DNA of 30,827 nucleotides from contig CAJNOQ010001509.1 in the NCBI GenBank assembly GCA_905250885.1, positions 1 to 30,827 of the forward strand, written 5' to 3'. Source of the DNA: Didymodactylos carnosus. Its lineage: Eukaryota > Rotifera > Eurotatoria > Philodinida > Philodinidae. Shown here one piece after another: positions 1 through 12,420 of the stretch (within the stretch, counting starts at the first letter, position 1; every line of letters starts with the position of its first letter). Position numbers and translations under genes: made by a program. Below the pieces are notes generated by a model, which saw only the letters and a program-made list of their open reading frames with translations, was not told where the DNA came from and did not search any database.

Positions 1-2
1 TT

Positions 3-3000
3 CCGCTTGTAGAAAGTTCTGCTCAAGTCTTGGCTATTGAACAGCGAAAATCGCAGGTCTCTATCTTATTCCTATCAAAAGTTATTCAAAAAGTGGCTGA
101 CTGTCTTGTATTTTGGAACGCATAGTAGTTAAAAAATATGTTTCTGGATCATTTTTTCTCACTGTAGTATGACACATTATCTAAGAAAAAATTGTTTAAT
201 AGTCTATAATAAGATGTACCTCTTAGCAAAATGTATTGTTACAAGTTTTATGCGAATTTTTCTAACAAGGTCATTTTCAACTTCTAACAATATATTTTTT
301 TTCATCTTTTTTTTAGCGTAATGCAGTTAAGTCAAAGTCCCGTGTTATCATCATCGACTATGCCAGCTATTCACAAAGATAATTGGCAACAGCGACGATA
401 TAATTTTTTAAGTAAAAATAAAATGTTCGGTGCTGAACTAAAAGATGAACTTGTGGGACAAATAATCAATGAACAAGGCTCAGATATTGAACATAGGTAC
501 GGTACATTCCTTTAAAGTTTGAAAAACGTTTTACACTTTTTATTTTTAAAAATCATTTATCTTTTTATAGACCAATGGTTAGTCCTTCTCAATTACCACT
601 TTCCGGAAGTATGGATTCTGAAGCATCAAATGCAAAACGTGAATCAATCATTGGCATGGCAGTTAGTGGTGTAAGAAATCTTTTGGTGGTAAGTTAAAAA
701 TATATTTATAATTATTATTAGACAACAAAATTAAGCCTTCTAAATATTTAGCCATATGAAATACGTATACAGACGCCAAGTTTTTTCGATGAGGTATAAC
801 GTCGTTGTGTGTTCTAATTTTATATTTTTTTATCTTGCTGCCGGTTGCTGTTATGATAAACTACAATTGCTTTTTAGTTTTCCTTTGCTTTTGTAAAATT
901 CATAACATTTCTCGTTTGGAATAAAAATGTTTCTTCACGGCTTTTTTATTCATAAAATAATTATACTCTCTAGTACTAAATTCCATACAGATGCTTTATT
1001 CGCTTGCTAATACTATTATTTACTAAAGTTGATCTCTTTACTTAGAGATAACATAAATATAAACTGATAGATATAAAGATTATGTGGTTTAATAGACAAT
1101 TTTACGAGCTATATTTTGGTAAGAAATTTTCGAAAATCATCTGTTTTCATGTATCAATGGAAATTTGATGGTGAGAGGATACAAAATTTATAAAATTTAA
1201 TTTTTTTCTTAAATAAGTATATCCTAACCTTATCGAATTGTGTGTTCAATTCTGCATCTATTTTTTTATTTTATTTTAATTAGTTTTGTATCTTCGATTA
1301 TCGAAAACCTGCTGATGAATTTACATCAAAGATATAAACTCATTTAAATTTGAATAAAATATTTATTTAAACAAAAGATGACTCTCACAGTTGAGAGTAT
1401 GACTTGCGCACTGTACTTTCGACTTAGGGTTATCGATTTTTATTCATTTTATTTTGCTTATCTTTCTAATTTCTAACTATTTTTTATTCTTCTGGTGTAT
1501 AGTGAAATGAAGAATGATATTATTTGAATCATTCTACATATATTTTGTGTTTCTTCAGCAAGAAGATGATGATGATCCCGATAGAAATGAAATGGGTGTT
1601 AGTGCAAGCGCAGTCGGTTTACAATCAATCGAAGAAGTTCCCAAATCATCCGAAAATGATGAAGTTGACCATGGCCAATCGAGATGGTAAATTTGTAGAA
1701 GTGAATTTAAATATTATTGGTGATATATATTTTTTCTGTCTTTATAGTTCAACATGCACACAAACAGAAAATGAGCTACTTCAAACAATAACAACAACAA
1801 AATGTGATTCTCTACCGTATACCGTTATTATCCCATCTAAAAGTTATAATAATCGATTTGAGTGTAAGACTTAATGAATTAATTAAAATGTTTTCTGTTA
1901 TTTTTTTAATTAACTAATATATTTTAGTCATTTTGAAACGACGACCATTTAGATATTTTAGTTCACGCTATAAAAATGATCGCAAACAAAAAAAAGTGAT
2001 TATTCAAGAATTATATAGTTCTCACAGGTGATTTATGACTCTTTTTAGCATTATGTATAGTAAATTAATGTTAATTTTTCCTTTTTAGACCTTATTTTAC
2101 ATATTGGGTTACATTTGTTCAAGCCTTAGTGTGTGCAATATCATTAATTGTTTATGGTTATGCGCCTCTCACATCTAATCAATCAGTGAGTACACTTTTT
2201 TTTATTAAATTTTTGATCAACTAGTATCATTTGTTATTGTTTTTTCAGAATAATTCATCATTGACTGAACAACAAAAATTTGATTTAACAGTGAATCCAT
2301 GGTTCGGTCCCCATCCGGTAATTTCCTCATTGTTTAAATAAAGCAAATTGGATTATTTGAATTATTTTTTTTGTTTTTTTAGGCTGATCTTATTCGTCTA
2401 GGTGCTAAATATCCACCATGTATGAGAAGTCATAGAGACGTTAAAAATAAATATTATAAACAAGAAAGATTAGAAGCATTATCTGGTTGCTGTATTGATG
2501 GAAAATCTAATCAATGTATGCAGACATTAGAAGATCAATGTTTGGTAAATACATACCAGTTTTTTGTTTCTCTTCTTAATGTAATGACACAACAGCCCAT
2601 GTTCTATTCTATAGGCACGTTCCAACTTAAAATGGTATAAAGCACCAGTGGTAACTAAAAATGATACCAAATGGAATAACAAGAGAATTTTGTATCCTGC
2701 TGTTTGTGGTTTGACTCCAGAGTATGTAAATTTATATTATTTATTTATCTGTGTATATTAATTTCCTTTTTTAAGAGTATGTACGAAACAACTGACAACT
2801 AATGTAGCAAGACCAGAAGAAAATTCATGGCCATCAACGTCCACCGATACAAGATCATTAAAATGGTCTCCTCATGCAACACAATGGCCTGTATGTAACA
2901 CGATCTATATTCTAATTTTTTTTTGTCTCTAATAGCGTTGAATATCTTTCTAGATTTGTCTTCATATTGAAAGAGACCGTATAAGTCATAACATATCAAA

Positions 3001-4253
3001 ATATCCATATATGACTTGCAAAAATATAGCCAATCCTTGTTGTGTTGGTATTTTGGGCGATTGTGTTTTAACATCAAGAGACGGTAAATCTTTCAAATAT
3101 TCTTCATTGTAATAATTGTTGTGTTAAACTTGAAACATACGACAATTTCATTTATAAATATCTTCTCGTTTGTATTCTAAAATAATATAATCGTACTTTA
3201 AACATTAGAGAAGAAGTAAAACTGTAATCCTTCATGATAATTTAGATCTATTTTTTTCCATTTCAGACTGTCGTCGTCGTCGTGGAATTTATCATCCTCG
3301 TGCACATCTATGTTCACAGGTAAAAATATATTGACGACTTATTTTTCTTCTCATTTATATCACGTAGAAAATGTGTATATATATTTTAGGTCGATTGTAT
3401 TCAAAGTACTTGTGGAATGTTAGAATTTTTTATAAGTAAGAATAATTGTTTCACTAGTATTTAAAATAAAATAAAATAAAATAGAATAGAATTTATAAAT
3501 TTATCGATCTATTTTAGTTCGAACTCCTGATCAAGTTTATCGCTTTTGGACAGTTATATTTATTCATGCAGGGTATATAACAATTATAACAAGAAGATAA
3601 ACAGAAGATATAGTTTTATATTATTCATATTTAGATTGATTCATTTGGCTATAACAATTATATTTCAGTATACAATAATGCGTCATTTAGAAAAATTAGC
3701 CGGATGCATACGTGTGATGATTATTTATGTTGTGGCAGGTTTTGCTGGTAGTTTAGCAAGTGCTCTATTTCTTCGTGATTCTATTCAGGTAAGTCTTATA
3801 TACATTCGTTATGTTCAAATTCTATTCCTCATATTATTGGTGTACATCTAGGTGGGACCGGGAGGTGGACAAATGGCTATTTTAGCATGCTATTTAAGTG
3901 AATTATTTATTGGTTGGAAAGATCTGAAACATCCATGGATACCATTTTTTAAAATTGTTATCTGTCTTCTTCTATTATTTACTGTTGGTTTATTACCATT
4001 AGTAGATAATTATTCTCAAGGTTTTGGATTTTTATTTGGTTTTCTTCTCAATATGATTGTTTTTCCTGATTTTAATTTACCAAAAAATGTTCGTCGACTT
4101 GTTGTTATATGTGTCTCATTGGCAATTACTATTGCCTCATTTATTACACTAATTGTCTTATTTTATGCATTACCGTTTACATGTAAATCATGTAAATATT
4201 TAAGTTGTCCATTTTGGTCTGTTTGTGGTGGAGAAAAAAGGGATTTGGTATAG
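3..4253 (+). CDS. RHBDF: Inactive rhomboid protein (iRhom/RHBDF family), 5' end outside window
   Basis: iRhoms are polytopic ER/Golgi membrane pseudoproteases that escort clients such as ADAM17. Exons: 3-56 (tentative), 327-496, 571-688, 752-793, 1559-1686, 1748-1863, 1928-2027, 2089-2185, 2249-2317, 2383-2544, 2615-2721, 2776-2890, 2954-3083, 3267-3319, 3390-3435, 3518-3572, 3635-3788, 3852-4253. Exons from 327 on give 687 codons in one frame. The family is clear from the HRPYFTYW-type motif before the first membrane segment (HRPYFTYWVTF), the Cys-rich luminal iRhom homology domain (GAKYPPC, CCIDG, NPCCVGILGDC), PDQVYRFW before the rhomboid core, and a hydrophobic C-terminal half. The rhomboid GxSG serine motif reads GPGGG, so the nucleophile is absent. 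The acceptor of the second exon is ambiguous: AG at 315-316, or CAG at 324-326, which keeps phase 0 with exon 3-56. The long 794-1558 intron is atypical for the gene. Confidence 0.9.
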
Positions 4254-6562
4254 TATCTATTGATCTACTTGTTTTATTATTATTTATCATTAATAATATT
4301 CCGTCAGATATCAAGTCATTACCTGTGCTTGACTTTTGTTAGTCATTAGTATTTTTTTAATCCATATGTAAAAGACTCTTCCGTTTATGGCTGGCCATTT
4401 TTTTTTTCTGTATAACAGAAATATTTTTTTTTTGTTTATTAAAAGAATATAGTTTTCGTTTACTGATGTAAATTACGCTAATCTACGTTTTTTTTTCTCA
4501 TTTATACAGATGATGTTTTTAAAAAAATCAAGCAAGAATATCAACTGATCTCGAAGACAATGAATGCTGGTTATTCATTTTTTTTTTTGTTTTAAAAATT
4601 ATTTTGTCCTCTTTAATATTTTTTATTACCGTAATCTAATCCATACGGCATATATTTAAAGTATGTATCAACTGAATAGTTCAAATCTTTATGTACATAC
4701 ATCAGTAAATCATAAAAATTGTTTCAATTATTCTTCTTCAAATCTGTTTTATGATTTCAGGAGTAAACATTAAAAAATATAAATAATTGAGTATATGGCT
4801 GCTACAAAATACATATTAGAATTTTTCTAAATTTACTATGATTTCATTCGAGTTTTCGATGATTTACTGTCATCATAGTCAGGAAACAAAATGACAAGAA
4901 GAATGCACTAGTTAAACTACTGTCGGTTTTCCTTTTTCTTTTCCACTTTTTTTTCTAAGAATATTAAAGAAAAGCATCAAAATCTGAAAAAAATAAATAG
5001 AAATTACTTTGAAAGAACGCGATGCAAAGCAATCGACACTTTTATAGAAACTGCATGGAAACTGACACAAAAGAAAAAGATCGACTACCTTCGTCTCTAT
5101 ATAATTTTCTTTTTAGATGCTGTCAGTATATAGAGATAGCTTTTTTTATCTAAGAACAGTTGCTAGAGATACAGCCGTCCAATTGAAAAGTTGTGAATTG
5201 GAAGAGTAGACAGTCAGATTAGTTTAATAGTTTATCTTTAATTTAGTGAGATTTATCTGTTAAAGTATATTCATGTTTATGCATTATTTTGGCTTTTTTC
5301 TATTTCCTGGTTTTAAGTGTATGAACGAACGCTTTATGGTTTTTGAACATTTTGGTCATTAAATTAGCTTAGTCGCTAATTCGAAGATGTATATATCCTG
5401 TCTTGTTTAGGAACAACTACAATTTAGTATTCATTTGTTTTTGACTGGTTATTTCAGATTTGATTCATATGATTTTTAACGAAAAACTTTAAATTTTTCA
5501 GCACAATGGGAATTTGATACAGACATTCGATGCTTGATAAGTTGAGTTTTGACTCGAAATAACGTGCCACAACGATTTTCAGGCTGAAAAATTCATTTCT
5601 CTTTTTTTTACTTCAAATCTTCTTTAAAAGAAATTTCGAATCCTCTTTTATGCCTCTGTTTTCATAAAATTGCAATCGTAGGTCAGTCTACAATTTATTA
5701 AGTACTAAAAATTTATATAATGCGTATGATATTTATCACTACAGTTAAATTCTATGAGTATAATAGAACTAAACACTTGCGGTATTAATAAAGATTTTTT
5801 CTTTTTTAATAAAATTAATCAGCTGTAACTAAATATCCTCGTAAACACCATAGGATGAGATTCAACGGAATACAGCTGACGTCTTTATTGTTTTGAGATC
5901 ATGAATTTAGTTACAACAAAGTACAGTTTTAGATACAATACAATTTCATTCTTAATGTATACATAAAATGGTTATCTTTTGATGAACAATTAGACATTTT
6001 TGGTAATAAAAACACATCATTTTATTTGATTAATTGTAGAAATTCAGTATATTGTATATATAGTTAGTTGTTCTAAAAAGTTTAAATTACCACTTAAGAC
6101 AAGAGTCTTTTCTAGTGACACTTATAAATTAGAAAGTTACCTATTCTGTTTAATACATAGTGGCTATAGTTGGACAGCTGGTCACACTTCATAGAATATA
6201 TTGAATTTCAGTCTTTTTTTCTTTCTTTTTTTCAATAGATTTGCTCATAGAGACTAATACGAAATTATTTTTAATACTGTCGAACTAGTTAGACAGTACG
6301 ATTGACAATCACGTAATTTACAACAGTGAATAGTTAATAGAATTGAGAATAGAAATTTCAAACTATGAGATTAAGAACAAAGAAAAATTTTAAAATATTG
6401 TAACAGTTACGCTTAACTGGAAAGTTAACACGACAATTTAATTGTCTTTCGATTTCAAATAACATTTAAGAAAAGTCTATTGAGAATATTTTCTCTTCTT
6501 ATAGACCTGATTATGCAAATTCGTGTTCAAAATGACTATTACAATTAAAACAAAAAAGATAT
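4254..6562. other. Intergenic region, no gene seen
   Basis: About 2.3 kb between two gene 3' ends (iRhom on +, the next gene on -). It is AT-rich with many T or A homopolymer runs. I see no convincing exon, RNA gene or transposon protein on either strand. Because the flanking genes converge, it should hold both 3' UTRs. Confidence 0.6.
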
Positions 6563-6586
6563 ACACACACACACACACACACACAC
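6563..6586. repeat. (AC)12 microsatellite
   Basis: Twelve uninterrupted AC units lie four bases past the stop codon of the minus-strand gene that ends at 6591. They read as (GT)12 in its presumed 3' UTR. Confidence 0.95.
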
Positions 6587-6590
6587 CAAA

Positions 6591-7733
6591 TTATGTAGAA
6601 AATAAAATAAAAGTGAATATACAAAAACATAGAAAATAATTCATTGACTGAATAAAATATGCATTTGACGATAATAATTTCATATCATTTGCATTAATAA
6701 AATTATATATTGCTTGAGCTATCCATGATGCTTCTGTATTTAGATTATGTGAACGTAATCTTTCAATTGGATAAGAAAATAGTATGGAATTAATTCGTCC
6801 GCCTAATGTTTTACAACTATGTATTTCTGTTGAATAAGTAGATGGACGATATTTAACATTAGAATCATCTGAATATTGTTTTGATAATGATGGGATAACA
6901 TGTTGAAAACCGGCTAATTGTAAAAAATGACCGAGTGATTGATTACCAATAATAACACTTATTGGATCTACTTTTCTGACTAATAATTCCATAATCGTTG
7001 ATTTCGATAGATTGAAATTTCGTAATTTCAATTCATTATAATCATATCCATAACCGAGATAGATTGTCTGTGAATATTTATGAAATACAAATTCAATCAT
7101 TAGACCATAACGATATTGTGATTTAATATTTTCTTTAGACATTGCAATTAATCTATGATAATCCATGTAAAGACGAGTAGCACTTTCAAGTAAAAATGTA
7201 CCCATAAGTAAATCTTCTGCCGGATCTAAATATTGTCGAGTTGCTTTATTTAAAATCGTATAAGGATAATGTTTAGTTAAATTTTTATATTTATCGGCAA
7301 TAGCCAATGTTAAATAAAACATTTGTGATGTTGATATTCTTTCAGTGACACAACGAGCATCCAAATGATATATCAATGTATCATTTATATCTAATCGAAG
7401 ACAATCTCGTTCAGTATATACACAACGTCCTAGAGTATTATTAAAACATCCAGCATTTGGTAATTTTTGTAATGTCGTTATATTTGTTCCAAGAAAACCA
7501 CCATGAGGACAAGATAATATTAAATTTGAATAATTACCACGATTATAATCAATTAATGACATAAAACTTTTTTCATCATAATCACATGAAATAAATTTAA
7601 TAATAAACATTAATCGAAAAATATTGTACATAATACATGGACGAATTTCAAATAGTAAAAATATTATTAGCGATATATCAAAATGCATACATAACAAATA
7701 AGAAGAATAAATCAGGTGTTGATTATTCAACAT
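6591..7733 (-). CDS. Secreted/surface protein resembling the N-formylglutamate amidohydrolase fold
   Basis: Single exon, 380 residues from the ATG at 7733. A second ATG at 7631 would give a cleaner signal peptide (hydrophobic MYNIFRLMFIIKFISC) and about 346 residues; I cannot decide between them. The order of motifs matches a family of invertebrate secreted proteins related to N-formylglutamate amidohydrolase: SCPHGGFLG near residue 75, paired cysteines near 95-130, QYLDPAED near 168, DYHRLI near 191, LGYGY near 226, GNQSLGHFLQLAGF near 253, and STEIHSCKTLGGRI near 301. The last 20 residues are hydrophobic (FLCFCIFTFILFST), suggesting a GPI-anchor signal or tail anchor. The segment that usually carries a metal- or substrate-binding His (DIHGQ-like) reads IEFVFHKY, so activity is doubtful. 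The family call rests on remembered motif order, not a search. Confidence 0.6.
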   Translation of the reverse strand: MLNNQHLIYSSYLLCMHFDISLIIFLLFEIRPCIMYNIFRLMFIIKFISCDYDEKSFMSLIDYNRGNYSNLILSCPHGGFLGTNITTLQKLPNAGCFNNTLGRCVYTERDCLRLDINDTLIYHLDARCVTERISTSQMFYLTLAIADKYKNLTKHYPYTILNKATRQYLDPAEDLLMGTFLLESATRLYMDYHRLIAMSKENIKSQYRYGLMIEFVFHKYSQTIYLGYGYDYNELKLRNFNLSKSTIMELLVRKVDPISVIIGNQSLGHFLQLAGFQHVIPSLSKQYSDDSNVKYRPSTYSTEIHSCKTLGGRINSILFSYPIERLRSHNLNTEASWIAQAIYNFINANDMKLLSSNAYFIQSMNYFLCFCIFTFILFST

Positions 7734-7736
7734 CAA

Positions 7737-10700
7737 TTACATAAATTGACTCGATTAAACATCTGCTAAAAATGAATAGTTAAAAATTTTATATATATTC
7801 AATTAATTGAGATAAATAATTTTTAAAATTAAAGATAATTGTTAGAGTATTCCATTCTCTTACAAAATACTGTACTAGCTGATTTTCTTTAAGAAAATAT
7901 TATTCTCCTTGATGGTTAGATATTCATCATTCTTTTGTTTTATTTTTTATTAAATAAATACATATTCTTCACTTACCATTACATATACGATGTGTAGAGA
8001 CTAAATAGAATAATCATTATTATACGTATTCCAAATTAATTTCTTGCATCATCTTAGGAATGATCAAATTTTCAAGTGACGAGTCATCATAATTTTTCTA
8101 TTTATACTGTGTATTATTTATTTTTTGTTCATTCTATCGAATGTTAACATAAAAAAACTATTTTTTTTATTTTTATTACATGTGTCTAAAGACAGACCAA
8201 GTGGTACCACGACGTTGTTGTTACGACATTAGCTCTAAAAATATCATCGTCACCAGGAAAAGGAACAAGAAAAAAAAAATATATTTTTTCTGTATCGTAT
8301 TTTCCGTGTAGTTATAATAAAAAAAAAATAAAACGGGCAAAAAAATCTCTACACATAGATTGGAACCACAGGAGAGAGAGAGAGTGAGAGAATGCTCAAA
8401 AATAAATGTGAATACTGTGGCATTGTTTTTTTGACAAGGGAATAAGAAAAAATACTTTTTTATCAGTTACAGAAATAAAACAAAAAAGGGAGAAGGTCAT
8501 TTATTCGCGTGTGTTACTAGTAAATAATAGGTGTAATCATCATCAGCGATATAACCTTGATAGGACAATTGATCTTTCAACTTAACAAGTGCCATATCTA
8601 AAAATAATGATATTGTATTAAGCGAGCATAGTTAACAAAATAAAGATTTGTAGAAGATAAATAATGTTTCACAATTTTCATTTCTCTCTTTTAAAGAACA
8701 TCTTGACTTTCAAGCTGTATTGTCTAATACTAATCATTTACAAAAATGTTTTTTCAATTATATTAAATATACTTAGTTTTATAAGAAATGTAAAAAAGTC
8801 AAAGAATGTCAATATATTGTTTAATATATTCAAAACAATATAAGATCAAATTTTGATTATGTACAAGAGTGCAAACATATTTATTCTTTGCACACGCAAT
8901 ATAATAAACTATATTTTTGATTCATTTGTATAATATATCAAAAATGTCTTTCAAAAAGTTGTCATCTGTTGTTAAAACTCTATTTAAAGGTGATAAAAGA
9001 CATGTACATGTATTTACAAAATTAGTTACTCATTGGTTTTTGTCCTTAGACAATTTGTACACATCGTTTATCCATTATTTTCTCTCTCAAAGAGTACTCT
9101 GATTGAGTGCGATAAGAAATCTATTTCTCGTTCTAATAGAAGAACCTTTGATATCGTTCACTACCTTTACTGCAAACTCAATTTTAACTACGGTGCAATC
9201 GTCTCGTTTAAACGAATAGAATCAAAATAGCATATATAACAACATATGAAATACTAGAGGCCATCGAAAAGTAAGAATGCATGACTGAAACTGAAGGAGA
9301 ACAGAATTTCTGTTATGTCAACATTTGAAATTGTTATCCATCTTACTTCATAGACCCAATACTGTGTTGAGATGCGTTTTTATCGTTTACATAGAATCTT
9401 TTCTGCTTTAAAATCAACGTAAATTTTCAATTTTGAATACTAGTCAAATATTAGTATATAAAATTTGAATAGAATCTCTCATATAATGTCCACAATCGCT
9501 TATTTTCTATACACGTCTATAGTCGAAAGTATGGCACACTACGATTATATACAACTAAGAAGCTTATCGATACACGAAGTATTAGTATCTTTGATAGATG
9601 GAAAAATTTTGTATTCTTACTGTCGTATTAACAAACTAAAGCAAGATTATGTGCTCTCTTCTCTAACATGTAGTTAAAATTAGTCGAATAATTATTTTTT
9701 GTGAAATATAAATTAAAAATTTAAATATTGTTCGTTCATTCGTGCCTTCGATCATAACTAATGTATGTTGTTTTTAGATTCAACTGATATATTGAAAGTA
9801 TTAATTTTCATAAGGTAAAACGTCTGATATACATGGCAGACAAAGAGAAAATGGTCCTAGTATAGCTACAAAAAACCACAACTATCATTATAACAATAAG
9901 TTTCTGTTATGTATCATCATGTCTTTGATTTATTAGATGATTTCAATCGGTGTTTAATAACAATAATAAGATTAACAATAGCGTATGATTATAACATATA
10001 CAAATGAAAATGTGTTTGATGAAGAAAAAATAACAACTTGATGTGTCTAAAAGTATTTTCGTTAATCAATTAGATTTAGTGTGTCGAATAATTAATTACT
10101 ATGAAAAAAACGAAATTTATGAGAGAGCCAATAATGTGTCTTTTCTATTAAGATTTAAGGGCGCTTTCTCTTTAAAATAAATTGAAATGATTTCATTCTG
10201 CTGTCAATAACTAATGTTTTGAGAGTAAAAGTTTTGAGTTTTACTAAAAACGTTTAAATGTTCGCCGCTCATCTGTTAACCACTGAAAAACAAATAATCA
10301 AATCAAACACGCGATCAAATTGCGTGTGTATATTTTGAGTAAAAAGTAGGAGTGGCGTATTACTGTTACTGTTATCAGTAATACAAATATTGTAGAGATT
10401 CCTATTACCGGTAACAATAATACTATAACAAGTATTCCTGTTATTAATAGACATATTCATAAAACTAGTATTACTTTTCAGTAAAAATACTAGAAAATTT
10501 TTCTCAAAAGAATGTTCAAAAGATTTTTTGACGTCTTGAATAAAAAGTGAATTTTTTAAGCAAAAGAAAATGTTTTTCAGCTATTTCCCTACTTTACTCA
10601 TTTATTTATACGCATATTTCTTGGATTCTCTCATTCTATACAATGATATCTGATTATTTTCGAAATAAACTTGAAACAACACATCGTCGAACATTGAGAT

Positions 10701-11140
10701 ATATCTGCAATTTGGAACAAGTGTCAAATATGTTACTCTATGAACCCACACACGAACGTAGTATTAAGTAGAGAGATGACATCTGTATTCAAAAGTGACT
10801 GACTATTCATTATTCAACAAAATTCAAACACGCATATGACAACATTTATCAATAAAATAGACTTGCAACATCATTTAATACATCATTATAATAACAGGTC
10901 TTTTATACAACATCTGCCAGCTGAGTGTATGCGAAAGATAAAAAAAATACTTTTTAGTATTACTTTCTTTGGTAATGTAATACATGAGTAACAGTAATAT
11001 GCTACTCTAATCAAAAGACAACAAAAGCAGTATAGAGAAAACTTTTCGAGATCTTTTGTCATCAGATAAACCAAACTCAAGTAAACAGGTAAAAATTTAA
11101 TATGGCATATCATTTATAAACACCTAAGTGGTTGTAATCC
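7737..11140. other. Gene-poor AT-rich region
   Basis: About 3.4 kb with only short open frames (60-75 codons) that lack recognisable domains or consistent splice signals. It contains A/T homopolymers and a short GA tract near 8371-8391. One minus-strand stretch at 8504-8599 looks exon-like and is reported as a finding. The side next to 7733 should hold the promoter of the minus-strand gene, but no clear core motif stands out. Confidence 0.5.
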
Positions 11141-11280
11141 ATAGGGACGTAGCCAGCAGCTCAGAGCAGAGGGGGTAGTCCTGCCCCAAAACCTTTTTGT
11201 TCTACCCCAAACCAGTTTTTTTTAAGCACGAAGCCTTACGGACAATACCGGGTGATGCACCCAAGTTACTGCACGTTTTT
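11141..11280. mobile_element. Probable terminal region of a hAT-type DNA transposon
   Basis: The stretch starts ATAGGGACGTAGCCAGC and continues with a G-run then C-runs (AGGGGGTAGTCCTGCCCC). On the minus strand it also carries GGGTGCATCACCCGG. Ends of the type GGG(A/G)CGTAGCCAG followed by G/C-rich blocks are common in animal hAT elements. It is much more GC-rich than its surroundings and sits on the 3' side of the hAT transposase relic. I could not find the matching opposite end or a clear 8-bp target duplication. Confidence 0.5.
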
Positions 11281-11603
11281 TTGTTATTTATTGATCTTTT
11301 GCTAGTGTTCTTCATCATTAGGCTACATCAACGAATTCTGTTCATTCGTGTTAATGCTGTTTATAGCCTAATCTGTCCATCTTTAAGAAGTATTAAATCC
11401 ATGAACAAACAACTAATAAACAGGAACAAAGAAAAGTACAGACACAACGACTATCTGACACCATGCTTTTTCTCTCGCACTCGTACTTTGTCTCACTTAC
11501 TCAAAACCAATTACTCTGTGTACTGCACATAGTCTAAAAAAACGAAATACTAGACGATATGAGAATTTTGTCTTCTGTTATGTAGTGAAAGATTGCATTA
11601 CTG

Positions 11604-12420
11604 TCAAAGATCAATTTTACGATCTCGCATTAATGTCCAATAAGCAATCAATTCTGCTAGATCCAAATGATCCAGTAAACTGTTTTCAACAGACCAGATC
11701 AACAAAAAAAATAATCAATCATTAGCCGTGGTGCTTCGTAGATAATTTTTCACCAGTTTCCGTTTCGAGAAGGAACGTTCATTGGATGCTACGGTGACTT
11801 GTAACGTTAACATAAATTCATATACACGAGCAAGACATGTATAACGTAAGTGAACGCTTTTTAGCATTTTTGATACTGCTCTCATATCAGTACATTCTTT
11901 AATTTCTGATGTTAGGTGTTGAAATTCTTGAAATAACAATAGTGAGTCATCTGTTCCAGGTATCAATGCCATTAATTCATCGGCTTCTGTTTGACTAAAC
12001 TTTTCGATTGTTAGTGGTGATATATATCTGAACGATTTAATCTTGAATTGAGTATTTCAGAATAATCATTGTATTGATCATGTAAATGACCACTGAACAT
12101 ACCGATATTCGATTTATGACCACCATATGGAATGAATATTAATTTTTGAACTCAATTCTTGATTCAACAAAGTTTTAGCACCAATGCTCACACCCGTCAT
12201 AACTATGTCCAATTATTTTGGATGTATCAATATTGAATTTTTTAAACGAGTTTAGCATAAAGCTAACAATATCTGCTCCAACCTTCGATGCTAGTTCATC
12301 CAATTCGGCCAGACGTTCTTCAATTTCAAAATTCCTGACAGAACGTACAATAATAGAATACATCTCCCGTTTAGAAACGTCTGGGATCGAATCAGTCGTT
12401 ACGGAGATGTAATTCTTTTA
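11604..12420 (-). pseudogene. hAT-family (DUF4371/ZMYM1-like) transposase relic
   Basis: Two pieces of a hAT transposase read on the minus strand. Piece 1 (12417-12175) gives YISVTTDSIPDVSKREMYS and, further on, DTSKIIGHSYDG. These match the start of the RNase H-like catalytic core, including the first acidic position in TTDSIPD, and end at a stop. Piece 2 (about 12050-11715) gives LTIEKFSQTEADEL, then VASNERSFSKRKLVKNYLRS, the classic C-terminal dimerisation motif. It hits a stop, then resumes as SVENSLLDHLDLAELI down to a stop at 11604. An unmatched-frame segment (SGHLHDQYNDYSEILNS) lies between the pieces. The central core is missing and there are at least one frameshift and one internal stop, so the gene is dead. 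The N-terminal zinc-finger part was not found. Confidence 0.75.

Noticed and set aside
2799..3077. Minus-strand open frame across iRhom exons
   Set aside because: It is antisense to two well-supported iRhom exons and the intron between them.
8944..9230. Possible small plus-strand gene starting MSFKKLSSVVKTLFK
   Set aside because: A start and a donor-like site exist, but no acceptor downstream restores a long frame and no family is recognisable.
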